Positions 24,075 to 33,990 of a stretch of DNA of 64,000 nucleotides are shown here, one piece after another; within the stretch, counting starts at the first letter, position 1, and every line of letters begins with the position of its first letter. Below the pieces are notes generated by a model, which worked only from the letters and a program-made list of their open reading frames with translations, was not told the origin of the DNA and made no database searches. Made by a program: the position numbers and the translations under genes. Origin of the DNA: Hypericum androsaemum (lineage: Eukaryota > Streptophyta > Magnoliopsida > Malpighiales > Hypericaceae). The DNA is taken from NCBI GenBank assembly GCA_963995505.1, contig OZ023198.1, forward strand, positions 8,733,141 to 8,797,140. The letters are read 5' to 3'.

Positions 24075-24245
24075 CTGACCTGAGGGAGCTCCACCCCACC
24101 TGAGGTTGAAGGTACCTAAATCGACTTGAGGTCACGGGTACCTAGGTCGCCTTATCTGAGGTACCTAAGGTGATTCAAGGCTGAGAGTACCCAAACTAAT
24201 TCAAGGCTGAGGGCACCCAAGCCGATTTGAGCGTACCCAGTCAAG
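24075..24245. repeat. about 31-bp tandem array
   Basis: Units like ATTCAAGGCTGAGGG followed by CACCCAAGCCG or TACCTAAGTCG, five or so times. Confidence 0.6.
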
Positions 24246-24436
24246 GTAAGTTGACGTCCAAGTCTAGGCATTTCAATGATCGCCCTAGTCGACACCGAGC
24301 TCCCAACACGTTATTTTTTGCACTTCAACAAATTGTCATTTTTTTGCTTGACTTTTTCATCCCATAGACAAAATAACTTCTCCACGGTGTTTCTCGTGTT
24401 CTCGACTTTTTCATCTCTAGAGCACTGTCTCTTCTT

Positions 24437-24656
24437 ACTATTTTATGTTTAGTAATTAATATACATCTATTTTATTTTTAAAATTTTGGTTAGGATTAGG
24501 GCAGGATCTTATAGGTTCATATTCGTGCCCTTATCTTTTTAAAATATCAAGATCCTGGTAGAATCTAGGTCTAAATCCAATCAAAGTCAACGAGTTTGGA
24601 CACTTCAAGTCTAGATCAGGTAGACTTTCATGATAAGAATCTAATTGTCATCCCTA
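24437..24656. mobile_element. hAT-like family B copy 2, right half
   Basis: Continues the match to the reverse complement of 7562-7760 (TTAGGATTAGGGCAGGATC, AACGAGTTTGGAC, AGGTAGACTTTCATGA) and ends TGTCATCCCTA, the family's TAGGGATGACA terminus. Confidence 0.65.
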
Positions 24657-25792
24657 ATTAATATGTGTCATGCGATGCTTCACCGCATAAACTTGAAAAA
24701 GAAAATTAAAAAACCACCAACAAAATCTATAAAGAAACAACTCAAACTTAAGTACAACAAAGAAACTACTCAAACTTCACCATCAGCTCTTAAACCCACA
24801 CCACCCCCCAAAATAGTAAAACCAAAAAAATAAAAAAACCTAGCGATTTCACAATTTTTTTAAAAGATAAAAATTTTAAATAATGTATATACTTGCATTT
24901 ACCAACACCTTGATTTTAAATCTAGACATCCTTGAATTTAAAAACACGTTCTGATATTGAGCTAAATGTAATTTGCCCTAACGATTTCACAATTATCCCC
25001 TGCCTTTTCCCGCTTCAACAAAATTAGTTGTGTTTTCTCAAAGAACACAAAATTAGTTGTGTGATTAAGTTCTCTTACGTAGTAACGTAACAATAAGCTT
25101 GGAAATTAATTTTAAAAAAAGTGTGGGACCAAGGTCGAAGAGCTCGAGATTGGCCAAGAACAGTTACGAATAGTAGGCGAAAGAAAAATATAGAGAGAAT
25201 AGAGAGGGTAGAAATGGAAGTTGTATTGTAATTCCAGAATGGATGATTACAGAGTATAGGCCTTCATATCTATTTACAATATTGACGTGCTATTTACACA
25301 ATCTCCTTCTCTCTCTCTCTCTCTCGGTCACTTGTTCACATCTTCCTATCCGAGAGTTCTTCAGCCGTTTTCCATCTGTTGAGAGGATCTCTGGGATCAG
25401 TCTCAATACACTGAAGAGTACAATCTGACCCAGTTTTTGGAAAATTCCTGTAGAAAGGTGTGTGTGTACACCCATGATCTGCTTAGCCAAAAACAACTTT
25501 GACTTTAAGCCATTGTTCAACTTTTTTCACCTGCTTTTCCTTCCCCGTAATTTTTTTCATGATCAATTTTTTTTTGTAAAGTTTTGAGTATTTCTTGAAT
25601 ATACAATCAACTCCCTTCAATGATGAGTTCCATGTTCCTGATTTTAGTGGTGCAATTGTGCTCCTTAATTATGATTTGACTTGCCAATCATCTTTGAGGG
25701 TGTTGCTGCAGGAGTGTAAATTCTGTAATTTTGTGGCCATCTTTTCGTATGGAGTATCGATATTTGAATTATTGATCAAGAGAAGGAGAAGT
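24657..25792. other. intergenic DNA with a CT microsatellite
   Basis: A (CT)n run lies at 25307-25325. Otherwise only AT-rich sequence; no ORF of note. Confidence 0.45.
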
Positions 25793-25801
25793 TTTCTTCT
25801 T

Positions 25802-26952
25802 GGATAAATTATCTTCAGATCTATGAGGTTTTGTCATCATACTTTTCGTGTCTCTAAGTATCCGAAAATGATTTTTCTGTCTCTATGTTTGGTTTTATTA
25901 TATTCACGAGTCCTGCGTTGATGTCATCGACCAATTTTATATGTAAAATGAATTTTTTTTTACCCATGAAAAAATAAATAAAAAATTATTGACCCTCTCT
26001 CTCCTCCAACTCTCCCTTCTTCCTTCTCGGGCAGCCATGGATACCCCGGCCACCAGACGCTCTGGCGACCAGATGCTCCAGACCGAAGAACCAATATCAC
26101 CGACCAAAATTGACCAGACGCACCGGAGCCAACGCCGAAGCCTATCTCCACCTTAGCTCCTGCGACCAGACGCTTCAGAGCCAACCCCGAAGCTGTCACA
26201 ATGCTCCGAGGAGGGCCACCAGGCCCGCTCCCAGAGACCACCCATCTCCTCAAGCGTAACCTCTACGTCGGCCTCGACGAACAAGACGCCCTCATCGGTA
26301 CACTCCACCAGCAGCTTCCTGTGGGCCCCTTCCCTGAGCCTCAAATGGGTCATTAGATGATATCGAGCTTGTCGTGGCCATGGCCTTGCAGCTTTAAAGT
26401 GCTCTCGTCATGGCCAGCCCCTACAGCTTTAAACGACATCGTGAAGTTGGAGTCGGTCGGGGTAGTGGAAGCGCCAGCGGAGATCGTGGGCCGGCAAGAG
26501 GAACGTTCCAGGTGAGCCGCGGCAAACTCCGGCGGGGTTCGGGGAGGGAGCAGAGCAGTGGTGCCAAGCGGCGGGCAAGGTCTGGATTTGGGAGTGAAAT
26601 GGATCGGAAACGTGAGCAGTCCAATCGGGCCGACCATGTCATTTGCGTCAAGTTTTGGTGCGTTTTAGTAGGATGGAGAAGACGGTGAGGCAACAACACT
26701 ATTTTTGAGGGTTGGAATTTTTTGGCAAAAAAAATTGGTCGGAGTTCGTCGAAGAAGATGACCGGAGATTTGGTTTGGTCGGGTATAGGTAAAAAAGTCA
26801 TTTTAAATATAAAATAATAATAAAATGGCTGATGATGTTAGCGAGAGAACGAGAGTATAATAAAATCAAATAAAAGGGACGGGCATTTTCGAAAATCTAG
26901 AAACGCTAGAGGTAAGATGACCAAACTCCAGAAACCTGAAAGTAATTTATTT
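25802..26952. mobile_element. second Pack-MULE-like Mutator element
   Basis: Inverted repeats of about 150 bp run from GGATAAATTATCTTCAG at 25802 and, on the other strand, AAATAAATTACTTTCAG at 26952. They share CTATGAGGTTTTGTCATCAT-type blocks and GGTTTTATTATATTC. Flanks TTTCTTCTT (25793-25801) and TTTTTTCTT (26953-26961) match 8 of 9. The interior from about 26000 to 26700 is GC-rich and coding-like on both strands, unlike the AT-rich flanks. No transposase is present. Confidence 0.75.
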
Positions 26953-27005
26953 TTTTTTCTTTTTGATAAGTAAATAGAACAGAAGGTGAAGCATGTGGAG
27001 TTTAT

Positions 27006-27433
27006 CATAGTTTCAAAAAATACGGTCCGACCGCGAATCGAACATTAGAGCGGTCGTTTTTTAGGGATAAAAATGACCTCTGGTCAGACCGCCCAAAATT
27101 TGATCAGACCGGGTGATTCGTACGGATTTTTAACTCATACCATTTAGTTTGACCAGATTTTATCCAAATCAGAAAAAAATTAAACAAAAAAGTTGTATCG
27201 TAAGCTCGATTTCTCTTAATCAACAAAGAAAAATAGACTTTATATGATATAAATTGGTTGATATTTCTAAAATGTGGATTTTGAAACCTATATTTTGACT
27301 ATTTAGTCTACATATTATTCAGAAAATATTAAAAAATTAATTAAAAAGTATCCAATCTGACCAATGGTCAGACCGGTCGGGCCAAAAAATGGACAATATC
27401 CGGCCCGTACCAAAATCTGTATTTTAAAATAAT
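27006..27433. mobile_element. family C element, short copy
   Basis: CATAGTTTCAAAAAATACGG at the left and ATTTTAAAATAAT at the right form imperfect inverted ends. GGTCCGACCG and GGTCAGACCGGTCGG lie just inside. About 430 bp, no ORF. Confidence 0.55.
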
Positions 27434-27756
27434 ATTTTTTTTGTCATCTCCCACTTCCGTGGGTGGGGCCATGACCAAATTTGAAACCCATCCAACGGCT
27501 TTTTTCCAAATATGTACAAACCGACAATTCAACTAACAGTTAGATTCTCCGATTTGAATCGAAAGTTAAACTAAAGGTTTCACGTACCTGTTCCCACCGG
27601 AGGTAGAAGGTCGAACTTTAACCGGACCGTTCCCAAGGTTCCGGTCGGAGCTCGTGAATCTTTTTCCCACGGTCTCATTTTTGAACTTTTAAGTGTCGAC
27701 GTTTCGAACACGACTGTGGCCAAGGGGGAAAAACTCTAAATAAAAAAATACAATGG

Positions 27757-27827
27757 CTCTTGTTCGGAATCGAATCCAAAACCTTCAACTTTTTAGATGA
27801 AGACTTTAACCAATTGAGTTACGAGAG
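27757..27827 (-). ncRNA. tRNA-like relic
   Basis: On the minus strand CTCTCGT and ACAAGAG can pair as an acceptor stem with one mismatch. TAACTCAATTGGTTAAAG sits at the A box and GGATTCGATTCC at the B box. The anticodon loop is too long (CTTCA/TGAAG around ten bases), so it is probably a tRNA pseudogene or SINE head. Confidence 0.45.
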
Positions 27828-27839
27828 TTTATTGATTAA

Positions 27840-28115
27840 TGACTTTGTAATAAATAATATATTAGATAAATAAGGGTTCATCCTTTATTATTTATGTAAT
27901 ATATTATTTATTAAATAAATACATATTTATGAAATACATAATAAATATTATACTCCATAAATAATAATATATTACATAACTACGTGTATATGTAATAGAT
28001 AATATGTTACATAAATGTGTATTTATGAAATACGTATTTATTAGAAATATGTATTTATGTAACACATTAAAATATGTTACATAAATATATTTTCCATAAA
28101 TACGGATAAAAGGTT
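27840..28115. repeat. AT-rich irregular repeat
   Basis: TATGTAATATATTA and CATAAATACG-type words recur many times on both strands across 270 bp. Confidence 0.5.
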
Positions 28116-28181
28116 AGGGACGAAGGTTTCACAACCATTTTTGTCATTTATCTAATCATACCCCCTTTTCTATTTTACTGG

Positions 28182-28225
28182 ATATATATATATTAGTATA
28201 TATATATATATATATACACACACAC
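28182..28225. repeat. (TA)n/(CA)n microsatellite
   Basis: An alternating TA run passes into a short ACACAC run. Confidence 0.85.
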
Positions 28226-28269
28226 TAACTTAGGCATCCAGCTAAGTTAATTTTACCAAGTTGCCCCTT

Positions 28270-28550
28270 GGCTTACAAACAAGTAAAAACATGGGCTTAT
28301 GCACAGATAGGGCCCTAACACAAAAAGAAAGAAAGTAAGCTAGTAAGCTGAGCTCGAACTAGCGGACAATCAGCCACCCGAAAGACCAAATGCGAAAGGT
28401 AGGCGACAGCTCCCCACTTTGTCACCCACGACCAGCAGATTCCTTTTGTTAAAATCACCAACGATAACAAGCTTCCAAAAACCTTCCTTTTCCCCAATTT
28501 TCCCTCCATGAACCCTAGACCAAATCCCTTCAATTCCAACCCCAATTTTT
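28270..28550 (-). repeat. inverted LTR copy, left
   Basis: The reverse complement matches 30731-31006 over about 280 bp (for example GTGGGGAGCTGTCGCCTACC and TTCGCATTTGGTCTTTCGGG). The two copies face each other. A normal LTR element would have them in the same direction, so the unit is rearranged. Confidence 0.8.
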
Positions 28551-28650
28551 TTGAAGCACTTTCTTCACCTCTATAGAACTTCCTAGATCTCTGGTTTTAG
28601 TCCTGTTCTTCAAGGTGTATTCCTCTTGGAACCTTTATCTGTACACCAAT

Positions 28651-28663
28651 TGGTATCAGAGCC
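28651..28663 (+). other. primer binding site (initiator tRNA-Met)
   Basis: TGGTATCAGAGCC, the usual plant LTR-retrotransposon primer site, lies about 100 bp after the left inverted LTR copy and upstream of a gag-like frame. Confidence 0.75.
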
Positions 28664-28713
28664 TTCGATACCTTGAACGTGTATTCTTCCTCGAACTCGG
28701 AGACCTGAAAAAA

Positions 28714-29226
28714 ATGAAGAACGATGAGTTGGCTATGAAAATGGATAACAAAGAGGCGAGCGAAGAGGTTGTGGCTCTCTTCGTTGACTTCGTCCAGAAG
28801 ATGAACAAGTCCCTGGATGACATGAAGGAATCCATGGAACACATGGCTGCAAGTATCCAAACAACAAATGAAAGGATCCAAGGTCTTGACAAGTTTCCAC
28901 AAGCTAGATCTAATAAAGAACAAGCGAGATCCTTCGACATAGAGGCTGTCCAGGTAACATCTCCACTTGGATCTACTTGTATTTCAACAGATTTGGACTA
29001 TTTATGTGATTACTCAAAAAAGGAGCTCCATAAGATGGATAATAATATTGATGATACTAAACATGAGTTGGGAGAGCTTGAGGATGAGCTACTCGAGGCT
29101 GACTTGCCTTTGGAGTGTATTGGTATCAAATTTTTTATTGGATCGTTGAGTAAGGATGGGGAAATAATTGATGCACACAAGGTGTTCGATGAAATGCATG
29201 AGTTTGTGAATGGGAAGAAAACATGA
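28714..29226 (+). pseudogene. coiled-coil gag-like frame of a rearranged LTR element
   Basis: An open frame of about 170 codons starts at an ATG 50 bp after the primer binding site. It is charged and predicted coiled coil, with an acidic stretch (ELGELEDELLEADLP) near the end, as in the N-terminal part of some plant gag ORFs. The last 30 codons switch to a PPR-like pattern (DAHKVFDEM). No zinc knuckle or pol domain follows, so the element cannot be autonomous. Confidence 0.5.
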
Positions 29227-29507
29227 GAGTTTCTCACCCCCATACTCCTCACCAAACCTTAACAGACACCATCCCCAACCCACATACAACCCTACCAATC
29301 TTTTAAACCTCCCAACTATATATTTACAACCAACGGTACCTACATTAACATAACGCCACTCACCACAAGCAACCACCAAATTAGAGATTCGGGACATTTT
29401 AGGTCAAAAGCTGAACTTGTTGAGAAAGGAGTTGTAGCATATTGCTATTAGTTTGAGGAATACTAAGGGGGGACCATCAATGTCAGAATGAATTAAGGGA
29501 TCACCTG

Positions 29508-29921
29508 GTGAAAATAGGGAGAGAGGAGGTGTATAAGGCTACTGGAATCAATGTGGAGTTGCTATTGTCTGAGGCTGGCTCTATCGACATGAATGCAAAA
29601 TGTGGGAATATGGATAGAGCACATATAGTATTTGACAAGATGCCACAACGTGACATGATTGTCTATCATCCAATGATGCAAGAGTATCTAATAAATGGCC
29701 AGTTTGATCTTGCTCTTTGCTACTTGGGAAATGTAGAATGCAGCAAGCTAAATGAACTACGAAGAAGCAAAAAACTGTACATGCTTGAGTTATTAGGGGA
29801 AGATGATATTGAAGCCACTGGGGTCATTGAGGAGATGCTAATGTGCAAAGTGATGAGTTATCAGGATGATCCTACCCTCTCAAGATATGTCCTGCTGGCC
29901 AATGGACAGAAATGGTTCTAA
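29508..29921 (+). pseudogene. PPR-like coding remnant inside the LTR-bounded unit
   Basis: The frame shows pentatricopeptide-repeat hallmarks: a NAKCGNMDRAHIVFDKMPQR block typical of PLS-class repeats, then a segment DPTLSRYVLLANG, which resembles the motif after the last repeat in that class. It has no proper start, is far shorter than a real PPR protein, and is flanked by LTR-type sequence. It looks like captured and decayed host sequence. Confidence 0.6.
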
Positions 29922-30718
29922 TTTGGGAAGTTGTATACCAATACGTTTAATGGACAAGCAGACATCTACAAGAAGGACCTCAAAATGCAACTTAGTCCTT
30001 ATCAAGCATTCGTGATCACATACCCAAAAGCTCAGAATATATTTCACTATCTGGGTTATGGAAATAACCTACTGGAATACAAATGTTAGCGGAAAGGAAG
30101 GAATTACTTAACAAGGGTGATAGATGAAGAGATTGATAAGGTTGTCAGGGCATAGGATGTAATAAGATTTATTTATGTTGAGGATGTTCTTAATGTCATG
30201 GAGGCTCTAAACGGGAAGAGGTTTGAGGATAAGCTCAAGATACAACAAGGACATTTCTAGACAATGCAGATTAGAAAAGCTAAAAAAATTAGTTTCATAT
30301 TCTTGGTGCATCATCAACTCACTCCTACGAAAAAGAACAACATAAATATTTGACATTTTTCATAGAGGTTGGACACCACAACTTGCATGTATCACCTTCA
30401 ACTCTTGGTAGGCTCACTTTCTTCATAGATTATGGATGCGACAAGGAACATAATACATTCCTGGAGTGAATCAGCTTCTTTAACGATGTCCTTCTCCTTC
30501 TCCATATATGTGTTGGTGCATTTTCTTGGGGTTTAAGCCATGGCACAGACTCGAACATGCATGCAAAGAAACATATTGAGGTACAGATGGGAAGAAACCC
30601 AGGTGAGCATTCAGTGGACCAAAACGACTGCCCCCGGCATCTTTTGAAAATTTTGCTTGGACTTGAGCACCGCTATCCTCGTAGTTTCTTGAGGACAAGA
30701 AACTTAAGCGGTGGGGAT
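29922..30718. other. internal remnant of the rearranged LTR unit
   Basis: Short broken frames continue on the plus strand with no recognisable motif. The run GGTGGGGAT just before 30719 looks like a polypurine tract. Confidence 0.45.
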
Positions 30719-31010
30719 TGTTATGTGGCTAAATTGGGATTGGAATTGAAGGAATTTGGTCTAGGGTTCATAGAGGGGAAATTGGGGAAAGGAAGGTTCT
30801 TGGAAGCTTGTTGTCGTTGGTGATTTTAACAAAAGGAATTTGCTAGTCGTGGGTGACAAAGTGGGGAGCTGTCGCCTACCTTTCGCATTTGGTCTTTCGG
30901 GTGGCTGGTCGTCCGCTAGTTCGAGCTCATCTCACTGGCTTACTTTCTTTCTTTTTGTGTTTGGGCCCTATGTATGCATAAGCCCGTGTTTTTACTTGTT
31001 TATGTAAAGG
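30719..31010 (+). repeat. inverted LTR copy, right
   Basis: Begins TGTTATGTGGC right after the purine tract, as a 3' LTR should. Its sequence matches the left copy only in reverse complement. Confidence 0.75.
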
Positions 31011-31246
31011 AAGCCAAATACAATTGAGAATAAATGATATAAAGGATCGAGAGAGGGAACCTCAAAAGCAGGGGAGACGCGAGATGGAATTGGGAAGCGG
31101 GTTCTTTGTGAGGGGAGAAGAGGTCCAAAGGGGGGATCTTCAGGCGCTCTGCATAATCGGTGGAGTAGGGAGCGGGAGCGAGAATGGAGCGGAGCTCGGG
31201 GGCAACCTGAGACGGAGTCGGGACTGATTAGATAACTAATCGAGAC

Positions 31247-31287
31247 GAGTGAGAGAGAGATAGAGAGAGAGAGAGAGAGATGGAGGC
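31247..31287. repeat. (GA)n microsatellite
   Basis: A GA run, interrupted once by a T. Confidence 0.85.
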
Positions 31288-31479
31288 TACCTGAGAAGGA
31301 GTTGGGAGAGGGAGCAGGAGCGGAGCTCGGAGGCCGGAGCGGAGGCGGAGGCAGTGCGGAAGCTTGGAGGCGTCAGGGAAGGATTTTTTTCTAGGGTTTT
31401 CTTATGAAGTTCGATGCCAAATGGGGGTAAAGTCGGGAAGAAAATGTGAATTTCACATTTCAAGTTGGGTTTTTGGGCA

Positions 31480-31627
31480 AACCTTATCAACCGGATTTTT
31501 CTGGGTCAAATTTTTGGCTCGACCATTCGGTCTAACCAGAAAATGCCCGATTTGTAAGGTTCCCATCCTTACCCTTTTTTAGCCTGTAACCCTTCTGATT
31601 TGCGGTACCGCATTTTTAAAAACTATG
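31480..31627. repeat. family C end fragment
   Basis: CATTCGGTCTAACCAG followed by GCGGTACCGCATTTTTAAAAACTATG, the terminal signature of the GGTCCGACCGG family. Confidence 0.45.
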
Positions 31628-31934
31628 ATATTTGTATGTTTTTTTTATGCTGAAACAAATAATCTGATGAAGTTAGATTTTCTTGAGATTCTCCATTTTT
31701 TGGATTTTTTTAATTTCAGATTTGGAATTTAAAATTAAAATTTTAAGTTTGAATTTTGCGAATGTGCTGTTGTGTTATAATTATTTGCCATTTTTTTAAA
31801 GGTTAATAATAATGATGATTTGCCATTTTTTTTATAATTTGCTATACTTTTTTTATAAGTTATACTTTGCGATACTTAATGTTCAACTACGGCTTTTAAT
31901 GAAATCGAGTTTCAAAATTTTGGTTTTTTATGCC
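31628..31934. other. AT-rich intergenic DNA
   Basis: Nothing recognised. Confidence 0.4.
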
Positions 31935-32115
31935 ACTTGATATCCGATCTATTAGACTGACTAATTTTTAGGTCGAGCCGGGTAGTACTTTGAAAATGTG
32001 ACAAAGTTGTATCAACAATTATTTCACACCGTCGTATTCTTAAGGTCTCGAATTTGAGACCTAGTTAGGCAAAAATAATTTCTTCAACAGTTGATCCAAG
32101 TGTTCGTAGTTACGT
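31935..32115 (-). mobile_element. SINE-like tRNA-derived repeat, second copy
   Basis: The minus-strand layout matches 8690-8890: GGATCAACTG head, GGTCTCAAATTCGAG box and ACTACCCGGCTCGACC further on. Confidence 0.45.
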
Positions 32116-32675
32116 AATTTGATTAGTTGTAATAACTAATGTATAAGCATTAAAACTCATAATTGTAAATATATATGTACTCACTTCTCACCAATAATAT
32201 ATGCCCTCCAACTTACTTGCAAAATAAATGTACCCCAGCTTGCACAAAAATACAACTTGAGCTCAATTTTTTGTTCTAGTTAATTTAAGTACGTGCTCCT
32301 CACCAAAATGAGCCTACGTAATCTGATACCTGCCACCATTTCATCTTCCCTTATTAATTTTAAATATTGGTGATGAAATTCTTTTAGCTAAATAGATCTT
32401 AATTTGAGCTATTAAAAATGCAACAACGTCAAATTTTTGCTAGAAGAATTTTGCAAAATTTTAAAAATCATATCTTATATAAATTTAAATTAATCGGTAG
32501 ATTACTCGATCAAATAATAATTTTGAAATTAAGAGTAGCGAACGCCCAGATATGGAAAGGAAAAAAATCGAGGAAAAATTATTTTGAAGAAGATAATCTG
32601 CAGGAGCGGACTGACCAGAACTAACATTATGTTAACATGGTTATGCTATTCTGTCACTAAAGACCTAGTCCTAAT
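32116..32675. other. AT-rich intergenic DNA
   Basis: No supported feature. Confidence 0.4.
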
Positions 32676-32690
32676 AACGTATCTGCCGTT

Positions 32691-33071
32691 CGAATTCAGC
32701 CTTGGGTGCGGAAGTTCGTACCATCCAGCTGAGAATCGAGTTGGTTCGACTTAACTCCAGTCATATGGAGACTACCATTCAATCGGACTGCAAAGTGGCA
32801 GTCGATTTTATAAATGAGTTAACAAACGTCATAGATTGGGCGACCGAGAATACCGTAATTATAACTAGCTTATCTATTTTTCTATTACACCTTTGTAAAT
32901 TTTATTTTATTCTTAGAGCGACTAATAAGATCGTCAATTGGATTATGACTCATACGCGTTCAAACTCAGTTGCATCCAATTGGGTTCTTGACCCGTCCTT
33001 TGAGCTTCGCTCTATCTTGTACCAGGACCTTCCTTCGTAATATCCTGGGGGATCTATTCTCAAAAAAAAAA
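32691..33071 (+). mobile_element. 5'-truncated LINE fragment (RNase H end)
   Basis: The insertion ends in an A10 tail (33062-33071) and is bracketed by an exact 15-bp duplication AACGTATCTGCCGTT (32676-32690 and 33072-33086). The frame 32702-33040 keeps the C-terminal RNase H-like pattern of plant LINEs: a SDCKVAVDFIN block with the catalytic-type Asp, then a segment like RATNKIVNWIMTHTR, and the usual short C-terminus. The reverse transcriptase part is missing, as expected from 5' truncation. Confidence 0.9.
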
Positions 33072-33086
33072 AACGTATCTGCCGTT

Positions 33087-33990
33087 TGCTACTCTCCACT
33101 TAAAAACTTATGATTTCGAATTATTGTAACGTTAATTTTTTTTAGAGTTTTCACATTTTCAGTGATATTATATGGTCCAAATTTAAATTAGTCAATATAA
33201 TAATATTTGGATATATAATGGTCTAAAAAAATTGGACATAAATACGGGTTATCATCGACTACGATTATAAAATATCGATTATGATATAAAAAATATAAAG
33301 TGTAACATTAAAAAATTTTACATCATAGTTTAAAAATTAATACTTATGGTTAATTAAAAGTGGCAGTTCATCTTTTGCTTTAATGTGTTTTTTTTGTCAC
33401 ATTTGAAATATGTTTAATGTGCTTTTCTACTTGTTTCGAGTTTCATGGACTTACAGCTGTGTAGTTAAACCTTCAAATTAAATTAAATTATACACTTGTT
33501 ATAAAAGTTAAAAGTTACAAAATAGAAACTAAAAATAAATTTTTTATTTTTAGTTTTTTGGTTAAACTTCAATTCAACTAATGTCAACTTAATTTTACCG
33601 CAATTGACAATTTTCGAGTTTATTCAAACCGTGACAATAACCAGAAGCTTACGATTACTAATACATATTATAATTATATTTTTGATCAATAATTTTTAGA
33701 TCATAATTAATTATTTCATCATTTCACTATGAAAATACTTATGAATTTGACCAAAACATTGTTGCCCAATTTTTGTGGTCGTTAAAAATATCAGAGTTAA
33801 ACTAAAAGAATTTCCAAATGGGTTAGTTTGTCTCTTTTCGTTCAAAAAATATCAGTTTCTCTTTTCCTTTGTTCATCATAAGCGCCCAAGACCAGACAAC
33901 CTTTTCGTGTAACGACGACACACACATACCCAGTTTGGTAGTTTTTCTAGAGAAAAACCGACTCGAATCTAGATTTGTCGGGTTTGGGAG
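33087..33990. other. upstream region of the MLO gene
   Basis: AT-rich to about 33800, then more balanced. No clear TATA box in the last 150 bp. The 5' UTR start cannot be fixed. Confidence 0.45.

Larger units (their letters stand above)
21422..24308. mobile_element. candidate large LTR-like unit full of tandem arrays
   Basis: The segment starts TGTTGGGA and ends TCCCAACA, the short inverted ends of an LTR. It contains at least four unrelated tandem arrays and a nested family C element. The 5-bp flanks (TTGTG and CGTTA) do not match, so a solo LTR is only a proposal. It lies within the DNA that splits the family B hAT-like element. Confidence 0.35.

Noticed and set aside
27757..27827. Functional tRNA gene
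   Set aside because: Anticodon loop too long and acceptor stem imperfect; also no T-run terminator directly after it.
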